Assembly (NCBI RefSeq): GCF_024139115.2
Contig: NC_085141.1
Span: forward strand, 391,020,632 to 391,084,631
Direction of reading: 5' to 3'
DNA: 64,000 bases
Source: Armigeres subalbatus
Lineage: Eukaryota > Arthropoda > Insecta > Diptera > Culicidae
Of the stretch, positions 22,358 to 31,249 are shown one piece after another. The notes beneath the pieces were generated by a model. The model had not been told where the DNA came from. It did no database searches and was given only the letters and a program-made list of their open reading frames with translations. Within the stretch, counting starts at the first letter, position 1. Every line of letters starts with the position of its first letter. The position numbers were made by a program, and so were the translations under genes.

Positions 22358-23388
22358 TCTGTGCAGTACACAAAAGTCTTCTCCAGTCAGCTCGGTCCAT
22401 GGCTGCACGTCGCCAACCACGCAGTCTGCGGAAGGTCCGCAAATCGTCCTCCACCTAATCGATCCACCTTGCCCGCTATGCACCTCGCCTTCTTGTTCCC
22501 GTCGGATCGTTGTCGAGAATCATTTTCACCGGATTCTGGCTACGTGCCCGGTCCACCGCAGTTTTCCGATTTTCGCGATGTGAACGATGGATGGTTCTCA
22601 CAACAGCTGATGAAACTCGTGGTTCATTCTTCTCCTCCACGTACCGTCCGCCTTGTTCACCCCACCATAGATGGTACGCATCACTTTCCTTTCGAAAACT
22701 CCCAATGCGCGTTGATCCTCCGCGAGCATCGTCCAGGTATCGTGTCTGTAGAGAACTACCGGTCTAATAAGCGTTTTGTAGATAGTCAGTTTGGTACGGC
22801 GGCGAACTCTATTCGATCGGAGCGTTTTGCAGAGTCCAAAGTACGTACGATTTCCTGCCATGATGCGTCTCTAAATTTCTCTGCTGGTATCGTTATCGGC
22901 GGTTACCAGTGAGCCCAAGTACACGAATTCTTCAACCACCTCGATTTCGTCACATACTCGTGGTGGGTGGCTTATGTTGTCCTCTCTTGAGCCTCTTCCT
23001 ATTATGTACTTCATCTTCGACGTGTCGACGACGTTGACTAGTCCAATCCGTTTAGCTTCACTTTTCAGTCTGATGTAGGCTTCCTTAATAGCAACAAAGC
23101 CAAAGTCAAAATTCTGCTAGAAAATTTAACTTTTCGTCGACGGCCACTGCTCGAACCGAAACTGAAGTCCAGATTCTGTTATCGACGCCAAGCGATTATG
23201 TTTATTACTTTGAAGGAAGTTCGTCTTGGGTAAATTTTATATTTATAATCTTCTCAATAATGCGTGTATTTGAAATCGCTAACAGAACTAAGATTCTTGC
23301 TTAATAAATTAAATTGGGCGCCAAGAATTTGCCGATCATTAGCAACGGCAATTTGGAAAATTCTCTCAGTTTAACTAAATTCCTAAAA

Positions 23389-23408
23389 TGGTGGTCCTGA
23401 AAAGTACC
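23389..23408 (-). terminator. Histone-type 3' stem-loop-like sequence, copy 1
   Basis: On the minus strand, stem GGTAC/GGACC (one mismatch) encloses TTTTCA and is followed by ACCACCA. This is the arrangement bound by stem-loop binding protein in replication-dependent histone mRNAs. The match is by eye. Confidence 0.4.
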
Positions 23409-24368
23409 GGTTTGTTTTCAATAACTCAAATTACAATCAACAAACACCGCCGCTTGCGCCACTTACACCACCCAATTAGCACAATTAGGTCCATGTGGTT
23501 GCAGCAAATTATATATGACTGGCTTTGGTCGTACATAGGTCACAGTAATTCTTTTATGACAATTGTGTTCCTAGTGCATTGCTGCTGCAGCAGTTATCGC
23601 TGGGATCACCACCCCACGATATGGTCTGGCCCGACGATCGCCTCCTATTGTTTCGTAAAAGGACAACGGAAATAGTTTCATATCAATTTAAACGTACATT
23701 TGCAGTAGGATATCCTCTGTTATGGGATTGAGGGATATCCGATACGATTTACAATCAATTAAATCTGCTAAACGAAAGATTGAGCAGAAAAATCGGTAAT
23801 TTATCGTTGGCGCTTGGTGCGTTTTGGCTGAAACCCGACCATATAGAAAATGAAGCCTGTGGCCCCGCCCCTTTGGTCAGTTGCACATAATATTTGTTTC
23901 ATACCGATGAACAAAGAGGCGTGGCTAAAGGATCTTCTTAATTAATTACAAGAAAGCTATTTACCCGCGCGGGCGAGCTATTTGTTTTTCGAGATGTCAC
24001 GGAGAGCGGAGAGAGCGGTCTCAGTGAAATTTATTCGCATGGATGGCATTTCAAAATCTCTGGCGAAAATTTCGCTTTTCGCAGAAGACAGCTAATTTGG
24101 TAATTAATAGATTGGTTGACCTCTGATTCAGATACCAACGGCATCGCTAAGATTGAATCATTCGACATTGCCAAACGATTATTTGGCGGTATATATTAAT
24201 TAAATTTATCTTGGATAAATAATGCCCCTTTTGAATCTCTCATAGCAACAAATCCGAAGTCAAAATCTTGTAGGAAAATTTCACTGAACGCTTAGAATTT
24301 GCCACAGACACTAGCGGTTGCACTTTGGAAAAATCCACTCAGCATAACTTAAACTTATTTAATATAAA

Positions 24369-24387
24369 GGTGGTTCTGAAAAGAAAC
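24369..24387 (-). terminator. Histone-type 3' stem-loop-like sequence, copy 2
   Basis: On the minus strand, CTTTTCAGAACCACC matches the loop and 3' stem of the consensus. The first G of the 5' stem has decayed (GTTTC rather than GGTTC). Confidence 0.4.
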
Positions 24388-24647
24388 AAATTTATTTTAC
24401 ACTAGCAGACTCGACGAACTTCGTATCGCCTAAAATTGTTTTTTTTTTACTGATTAGTTCTCGAGTTATGCAGAAATTTCTGTCTCATTTGTATGGGAGC
24501 CCCCCTTTCCAAAGGAGGGAGGGGTCTCGAACCATCTTAAGAACCTTCCCCGGCCTTAAAAACCTCAGCATACAAATTTTCACGCCGATCGGTTCAGTAG
24601 TTTCGGAGTCTATAAGGTTCAGACAGACAGAAATTCATTTTTATGTA

Positions 24648-25939
24648 AGGTACACTGGGGGAAGTGGAAAAAGGGGGTAAGTGTAAAAATCGACTCGAAA
24701 AATTGGAATTGTACATACTTTACAGTTTTTACCACATCATAGCATCATGCAATGTTATACTTTGATGCTCACACTAATACTATGTTGAAATTTGTATAAC
24801 ACATACACTAACACGGTTAACGCTTGAACTGTAATTTTAGATTTCGCGAAAAATTGATATTTGCATTCATAAAATTAATTCTTATTTGCACCAATTGTTC
24901 TTTTTTCAAGTGAATTTATATCACAGGTGACCATTACAATACAATTAAACTAATCCCATTCAATTGGTAGTGGTTTGTACCAAGAAAGCAAATAATTCAA
25001 AGATTTTACACTTACCCCAAGTATCAAACACTGCGGGGGAAGTGGATAATGTTCTAATTACGCAATTTTTTTCTTCCTTCCAGGGTTTATTTCGATAGCT
25101 GTGAATCTTAATATGTTCCTTCTTTGTTATCATTGTAATTCCAGTGGTGATTGGACTCATATAAATGAGAAAATGCCTGATTAATCCACCTATCGGTACT
25201 GATGCCTTTCACATGTTTTCCATATGAAAAAAATATATAAGAAAGTTAAAAATACCACTGATAGGTAAATATATTGTATAATTCACATTAATTTTTATTC
25301 CTAACAAGTTTCGCCGTTGAATGCAATTTTTTGCGAACAAATCGGTTAAGGACAAGTGCTTAAGAATAGCTGATAATTTTGTACGTGCTTTGCGAACACA
25401 CATACATACAAATACGCACATACAGACATCATCTCAATTCGTTAAACTAAGTTGATTAGTTTATAACCCTGTAAGTCCCATTTTTCCTTTAAAATGTTCA
25501 TCTTTGGGGCGAACATATAGACTTTACGTGCACTTAGTGTCCGAGAAGGCAAAACCAGCCCTCCCCTAGCTATTACGAGAATTCCTTGAGGATCTATTCC
25601 GTTAAGGTAATGAAATTATTCCACAAAAGATACTCAGAGTAATTATCGTATTGATTTTAGTTATATGTAACTACTCATAACTATTGAAGGTCAATGCAAC
25701 ATGGGTTTTCCACTTACCCCATCCCACTAGGGAAAGTGGAAAAACAACTCCTAATTTTAAAATCTATTTCCATAAATTTCAAGCGACCAAAATGGTATGA
25801 ATTACCGCACAGTTGGTGCAAAATTGACTGTTTTTGATAGCCCATTTTGATTGAACGCATTTAAATCATTTAAATTGGTTTTACACTAATTCAAACATGC
25901 ACTATCGATTTTTCCTTTTCCACTTCCCCCAGTGTACCT
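24648..25939. mobile_element. TA-flanked inverted-repeat element (1292 bp)
   Basis: The ends are AGGTACACTGGGGGAAGTGG and its exact inverse (CCACTTCCCCCAGTGTACCT). They are flanked by TA at 24646-24647 and 25940-25941. Removing the element and one TA rejoins the Helitron-like 5' end exactly. Inner copies of GGGGGAAGTGGA and CCACTTACCCCA occur at about 25035 and 25715. No transposase is recognised, so it is a non-autonomous element using a TA target, as Tc1/mariner-type enzymes do. Confidence 0.8.
25290..25510. repeat. Dispersed (CA/CATA)n-containing repeat, copy 1
   Basis: Phrases AAATCGGTTAAGGA, CACACATACATACA, CAGACATC, TCAATTCGTTAAACTAAGTTG and GGGGCGAACATA recur in the same order, diverged, at 52380-52515 and 59560-59760. 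It lies inside the TA-flanked element. Confidence 0.45.
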
Positions 25940-25947
25940 TATATAGA

Positions 25948-27124
25948 TAGAAGATGTCTTTAATCACTATCAGCAACCACTGCCGCCCTACCATCGATGA
26001 AACTACCAACGCCATCGATGTGGCCGTTTTTAGTGTCTCGTACTCTACTCAACTTGTCGAGTCAAGTACGAGACACTGAAGACGGCCTTGTATAGGTCGA
26101 AATACGCATCTGTCAAAGGTACAATAAAGTAGTAGAATTAAATGGAATAGTACAAACTCGTCTTATGACAAGTAAATACATTGCACTAAAAGCTTGAAAT
26201 AATTTTAGTATATAAATCTAGAAAATCCATCGAAAGATGAAGGCGCTAGAAACGCTCAAAATCTTACATGATTTCGCGACGGTCCCCAATTTCGACATTT
26301 TTATTTTGCACCCTGTATCTGAGCCTTCCCCTTAGACGTAGTTTACGTCAAAAAATCAGTGACATATTTTTAGCTTGTTTTGTAGTATTTTGTAGTGATT
26401 TGACCAATTTTTAATAGCAAACAATGGGACTGGATCCCCCATCGAATTCGCTTTGACGAAGTTGAGCTGCTGCCACCTCGCGGAGATAGACGTGTGCGTG
26501 AAATCACGGTATTTCAACATGGTGAAGTACAGGAAGTATATTTTAAAATGCCTCTAAAATGATATTAATAGTGATATATTGAAAACTTTTAAATACATTG
26601 GGTTAGAATTTTTAAAAACTACATGTTAGACTACAAATCTACACATGTTTTTTTAATCGAAATAATTAGACTTTTATGTTGCCAATTTAAAAGTAAATTA
26701 AATTTCTAACCCGAAAAATCAAACTATTTTTGGCTAAAATGTGTTTTAACGTTTGAACAATCATTTTTAAATTGACGACCTATATCCCTTGCCGGGTGAA
26801 ATAAAAAAGCATCATCCGGCCCCCATTTTGTTTTCTCGCTTTCGTCAGGGCCAATGGAAGCTGTTGCGAGTGAATCGACCAATGATAAGTCCCAAAAACT
26901 GTGTCTACAAAATACATGTACACACATACATACATACATACACATAAATTGACGCTTACCTTGGGATTTTCTAGATCATCAACCTTTTTCTCGACAGTCT
27001 TCCAGACGTGAGTTGTGGTATTCCAAATCACAAACTATTTTCATGTGGTCTTGCAGACGTGCTTAGTGATTTTCCAAACCACAATTCATTTTTCAGCGGT
27101 CTTTCAGACCCTTTTTTGTAGCAC
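25948..27124. other. No gene; palindromic MITE remnant near 26030-26170
   Basis: TCTCGTACTCTACTC pairs with GAGTCAAGTACGAGA at 26035-26075. The adjacent ACTGAAGACGGCCTTG...GAAATACGCATCTGT block reappears inverted at 41810-41925. The rest is AT-rich; a CATACATACATACATACA microsatellite lies at 26923-26942. Confidence 0.45.
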
Positions 27125-27126
27125 TA

Positions 27127-27507
27127 GACGTATCCAAGTAAAAATAAGAAGAAGACACACGACGGTGTTAACTTTGAAAGATCCTACAGCACAGCATAGC
27201 AAGATCATTTTAAAATGCTTATAATAAATTCTAGACAAATTTTAATTAAAATCTGATTGATGTACGATACGGAAAAAGTTCCGAACTGTATGATAGATAC
27301 ATTTTTGGAAAATATACAAAAAAATGAGATAAGCTTCCAAATATGTAATTCAGAACTTTTTCCGTATCGTACATCAATCAGATTTTAATTACAATTTGTC
27401 TAGAATTTATTATAAGCATTTTAAAATGATCTTCCTATGCTGTGCTGTAGGATCTGTCAAAGTTAACACCGTCGTGTGTCTTCTTCTTATTTTTACTTGG
27501 ATTCGTC
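27127..27507. mobile_element. MITE with about 150-bp inverted repeats (381 bp)
   Basis: 27127-27281 and 27350-27507 are near-perfect inverted copies. They share GATGTACGATACGGAAAAAG, TTTTAAAATGCTTATAATAA and the terminal GACG.ATCCAAGTAAAAATAA. TA dinucleotides abut both ends (27125-27126 and 27508-27509). No coding capacity. The high similarity of the arms suggests fairly recent activity. Confidence 0.75.
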
Positions 27508-27557
27508 TATACGAACCTCCTTACCTTTAATCCATCAAATAGTTTATTCTCCGCACA

Positions 27558-27776
27558 TCATCCACTTGAATTCAACTCACCTATTGAAATCAGCGTCAGG
27601 AACCAAAAAATAACCTGGCAGGATCGCCAAAATGTGTGACTCCAAATGGCCGAAGCGAAATACGATGATAGTAGCTCTCCATGAGTGCGTGTGCACGATC
27701 TGACAATAAAAAGCCGAGTCATGGCTTGCTGATCACCAATTAGTACGATTCGCGAAGTCGAAACAAAATTCTTCAC
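27558..27776 (-). other. Possible short exon with donor site
   Basis: The minus-strand frame begins at an ATG (27776) and contains a hydrophobic run near its end. The consensus donor AATAG|GTGAGT falls at about 27585-27576. No partner exon or protein family is recognised. It may be chance. Confidence 0.15.
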
Positions 27777-27796
27777 ACAAACAATGAAGGTTCTTT

Positions 27797-28400
27797 ATGG
27801 GTTTTTACAGTAGGAGGAGATGGCGGCAACTTTTCACTCAAACTCTGACAGCACTGGGGTTTTCCATAGAAGGGAAGAGCAGAATTTGCTTCGACTTTGC
27901 GAATAAGGTGTTAATATATAATAACACGCTGATAGTAACTTACTCAAACCCCAGAATCCCAGAAGGAGTTTTATTTCAAATACTTTATTAACGTGATGTT
28001 TTATCTAACTATAAGTTCATCACGGACCCAAAAGGAGTTTATAGAACCGCTCAATGTAAAAATTCCAAAGAAATGACACTTTTGATTAGCTTTCTTGAAC
28101 TCTGCAAGTGTCGTTTTTAGAAGTGTCTGGTATTAAGGGTGTCCGTCGCGTTTTGATCTTTCCCTAAAAGATGCGATTTTTTTTTTGTTCCCAGTGTCTT
28201 TTGCGATTGTACCGATTTCGCCAGACCAGACCAGAATAATTCCAATAAATCTGAACTAATTGGTTTCATTATATGTAGCAGTGTTCAACAATAAGTATAC
28301 TAAAGATGCATAAAATAAAAAAAACGCACTAATGAATCTTTAACATAATAAAACGTCATCACATTATTTAACGATTATCTTTCTATTTATCTCATTCACA
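27797..28400 (+). other. Probable intron 5' of the terminal exon
   Basis: AT-rich, no open frame of interest, ending in the pyrimidine-rich TCTTTCTATTTATCTCATTCACAG acceptor context. Its 5' donor lies outside or is not recognised. Confidence 0.4.
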
Positions 28401-28401
28401 G

Positions 28402-28752
28402 GGCATCGAGATGGAGTCGTACGTGAGCAACATCACACGCCAATGGAAGCCTGTGAACAAGTGTCGCAACATTCACACCAACATGATCCCCGAAGCGGTT
28501 CAGGATGGCAGCGAACCGGACATGATCGACATGCCCGCCATGGACGACCACGAGTCCACCAATCTGATCGATACAGAACTGAAGGCCAAAGTAACGCCTC
28601 GTCCTGGTGGAACCACCTTTTCGCAGGGCGGTAATCGGCCCACATCGGGACGCAGCAGCAGTGCCAACGGAAGGCAGGAAACCACGCTCGGGAAACTGCT
28701 GGCCACCGCATTCCTCGCGGCCACAAGCAGCATCGTAATCAGATTAATTTAA
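28402..28752 (+). CDS. 3'-terminal exon of a host gene, possible GPI-anchored protein
   Basis: Preceded by a strong acceptor (pyrimidine tract then CACAG at 28397-28401), the exon reads in phase 0 from GGC ATC GAG. It gives about 116 residues to a TAA at 28750-28752. Codon choice is GC-rich, unlike the AT-rich flanks, which is what real mosquito coding exons look like. The sequence has YVSNITRQW (an N-glycosylation site NIT), two cysteines at most, an acidic middle (DMIDMPAMDDHE) and a Ser/Gly-rich stretch (GRSSSANGRQ). The C-terminus is hydrophobic (LLATAFLAATSSIVIRLI). That end resembles a GPI-attachment signal or a tail anchor. I do not recognise the family. The internal ATG at 28411 is unlikely to be the start, because the open frame continues through the splice site. 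Confidence 0.65.
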   Translation, partial: GIEMESYVSNITRQWKPVNKCRNIHTNMIPEAVQDGSEPDMIDMPAMDDHESTNLIDTELKAKVTPRPGGTTFSQGGNRPTSGRSSSANGRQETTLGKLLATAFLAATSSIVIRLI

Positions 28753-30120
28753 TTAAAATGAGAACACAAACCAACCGTGCTTGCACTGCCACCATCTTCG
28801 TAAAAGATCATACTGCGACTCGCGACTCGTGGGAATTGCTCCAAAAGGGATGAGTGCGATGTGAGAGTGAAATAATTAAACCCCCAACCATAAGGACAGA
28901 AGGTGGTGACTAGGGTGATATTGAAAATGCCCATTTCGAATTCGTCATCAAACAATGGACAAGGGTGTATAAAGTATCAATAATCGAGTTACGAGATCAT
29001 TGACATTAAAAATGTCAAAGGAAATGCAATCGCAACTAAGGTCTCTTAGAGCAGACAATTTCAGCATTCCAAAGAAAATGCAACCAAAATTCCAGTCATC
29101 TAGTTATTTATAAGTATTTAAGAGCACAACAAGTTTTGCATTATTTGTAAAATTGATCCAAATGCAAGCCTTAAATTTGGGAACTGTTTGTTTTTTTTTT
29201 ATATTCCAATCTGATTTTAGTTCCACACTGCCACCCTAATCCATCTGATGTGGTGGATGTTCAAATTAGAAAAGTTGCAATTCCGAAGTCCAGCACAAAA
29301 AAAAAACAAATTCAATCGTATGTGATTTTATTACAGTTTTGTTGTAATCATAAAGCGCTGGCTGGATGGCCAAGATGAAACGAAATATGGAAAGCAATAA
29401 AAGTACCGCGTGGCGTGGTAGGGTGCATTCGGCAACTGAAAAATATGAAATATAATTTGTTGCAGAAACGTGATTCCGCGCTTGTGAGCAATGGATGCGT
29501 TGTATTCTGTAGCAATGTCGACGAATGATTCATTTTGTACCATGTAAATATCAGAGCAATGTTTTCGGATGCATTTCGTAACGATCGAACGTGGGGACCG
29601 TTTTATATCGAATCTTGTCATCGGTGAAATCGTGCGTAAATAGGCCATATGTGACATGCAATACGTTTCGCGTTACCATTAGATATTCGAAGAAAAAGTG
29701 GAAATAGTCGTACTACATGTATCATAGTGTAAATAGTGATATGAATCGATTGTGAAGGAAATAGACAGATCAACAGGAGAGCATGACGGATTGCACTGTG
29801 TCAGTTTGCCATAAATATTTGGTTGTAAATGATATTTCATCCTCTCGAAAAACATTCCATAGATAAATGAATTGAAACATACTCATTAAGCATAAACTAG
29901 TCATGCCACGTTCCCAGAAGTAGACAAATTTGTCAGCAACAATTAAGCCGAAGCAACGTAATAGATTCAAGTCAACTGAAAACCAATAGAAGAAGCCAGG
30001 ACGTTACTATGAATAAATTATTTAACTATGTAATGAACACGCGAACCAATCTACTCGCAATTTACGCCAATTTATGTAAAAATGTATCTACCTATCAAAT
30101 AAAACTATTTAACAAGAACT
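28753..30120 (+). other. Probable 3' UTR of the host gene
   Basis: About 1.35 kb of AT-rich, non-repetitive sequence follows the stop codon. It ends with AATAAA at 30098-30103 and a T-rich stretch (TGTTTATTTTTATTG) about 20 bp on. A long 3' UTR with one late polyadenylation signal is plausible. Transcript data would be needed to fix the end. Confidence 0.45.
30098..30103 (+). terminator. AATAAA polyadenylation signal
   Basis: AATAAA followed within 30 bp by a T/GT-rich stretch. It is the first well-placed hexamer with this context that I noticed downstream of the terminal exon. Confidence 0.4.
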
Positions 30121-30349
30121 GTTTATTTTTATTGTTTTGATGACATCACTCCATTGCTTAGATTTTTTAGAAGTCTATACAGAAGCTATGTAGAAATTGT
30201 GACTATAAAAGGTTTGCCCACGTATAACAAAAGCCATTAAGCATATTTTAAAATTTACAATTGATTCATGTATATATGGTCGAATGGTATGACGGCGATT
30301 TTTGTTCGATAGAAGTTACGCTACAACGTACTGGGTGAGCCTTTAAACA

Positions 30350-31180
30350 GAACTAACACGACGGCTGTCCGGCGCGGCTAGACAGAAGGTTTGCGCTGGC
30401 ACAATAAGCCGTCTGTAAAACCATGATTACGAACGACATAGAGATAATACTACTCGATATTGAAGGTAACAACCTACGCGACGAATATAGAATCACGATT
30501 GGAAACATGGAACAGCAAGTTGCAAGGATTTGGAGGCGTAGCAAGAAATTGATTGGACGGAACATGAACGGGTTTGAAAAGAGAATCGGAGATCGAACCG
30601 GATAGTTTGCATACCGTATCGGATGACAACGGCCAACGATGCATAAGCTGTGCATCCTTCCGCGGAAGGGTAGGACAAAGCATTTTCTTCCCCTTTCTAT
30701 CCACAAGGCCACATAAGAGATCATCTAACGAAGAAACGGAGAACAAAAATCGACAACTATCTAATCGACGGTAAATTCCTCTCCGACATCACGAACGTCT
30801 GCACTTCCCGCAGTGCGAATATGGCCTGCCATGCAAATACGATGCAAACGGGCGCTTACCGACAAAGTTCAACTCTACGGAGAAAAACGTGCTAGTAGGA
30901 TGATCAAAACCGTGAAGAGACGCAACAATTGTATCGCGTTAATAACATACGAAAGTTCTATGGGAAGTGTCTGCTATGCCACCGCCTGACATGTTTTTTG
31001 TTTTTCCTAAGCAATGGAGGGGGAATCTGCTCAACAGACATCCTGGGTTGTCCAGGAAGTGCGGGGTTAGGGACCACCTTCAACAGCAAACGAGAGAGGC
31101 AGGACTACATCCCCGACCCGCTAAACTGTTTCCATTGCCGCCAAGCCCATAGTCCCTTCGGTACAACCAGAAAGTAATGC
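30350..31180 (+). pseudogene. LINE endonuclease remnant
   Basis: Broken plus-strand frames contain KIDNYLIDGKFLSDITNV followed by SRSAN (about 30745-30830). This matches the QIDHILIDGR..SDI.NVR..RGAN end of the AP-type endonuclease in I- and RTE-like LINEs. The phrase RKFYGKCL (30950-30975) fits the linker before RT. Multiple stops and frameshifts are present; no RT core follows. Confidence 0.4.
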
Positions 31181-31249
31181 TTCAAAGTGCACAACGCACC
31201 CTCGAGGTTAGCTGCGTGTCCTTGCCGGCTTTCCAGGTGGCCTTACCAC

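Larger units (their letters stand above)
20889..23095 (-). pseudogene. RTE-like LINE fragment interrupted by a hAT element
   Basis: The minus strand from 23095 down to 22366 encodes the tail of a LINE reverse transcriptase: LKSEAKRIG, VEEFVYLGSLVTADND, RTKLTIYKTLIRPVVLY, FERKVMRTIYGG and WRRRMNHEF. Its 3' end (20889-20936) reads CCACTTCGGCCTTAGTCTGG then TAATAAATAAATAAA. The two parts are separated by hAT copy 1 (20937-22357), inserted about 45 bp from the LINE's 3' end. The endonuclease and RT catalytic core are absent (5'-truncated), and at least two frame breaks are present. Confidence 0.65.
23096..24401 (-). other. Two diverged blocks with histone-type 3' stem-loops
   Basis: Two related segments (about 23100-23410 and 24225-24390) share AGTCAAAATT, GGAAAATTT, GGCAATTTGGAAAA-type phrases, and a terminal motif. 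On the minus strand the motifs read GGTACTTTTCAGGACCACCA (23389-23408) and GTTTCTTTTCAGAACCACC (24369-24387). These match the animal histone mRNA 3' stem-loop consensus GGYYCTTTTCARRRCCACCA, each with one or two stem mismatches. No intact histone frame lies immediately upstream on the minus strand. The second copy is cut there by a Helitron-like insertion. A GC-rich CCCGCCCCTTTGG region at 23860-23880 could be a promoter remnant. I infer relics of a histone gene repeat. Confidence 0.4.
24402..25947 (-). mobile_element. Helitron-like non-autonomous element, copy 2 (split)
   Basis: Read on the minus strand it starts at TCTATATACATAAAAATG (25947 downward, preceded by A). It ends ACGAAGTTCGTCGAGTCTG then CTAG at 24405-24402, followed by T. 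Without the TA-flanked insertion at 24648-25939 it is about 250 bp. The body (AACTACTGAACCGATCGGCG, CCCATACAAATGAGACAG) is shared with the copy at 11052-12751. Terminal structure and A/T target agree with Helitrons. Confidence 0.55.

Noticed and set aside
22361..22912. 183-codon plus-strand frame
   Set aside because: Antisense shadow of the minus-strand LINE RT fragment.
28433..28733. Minus-strand frames of 77-97 codons
   Set aside because: Antisense to the terminal exon. The plus strand has the splice acceptor and sensible codon use.
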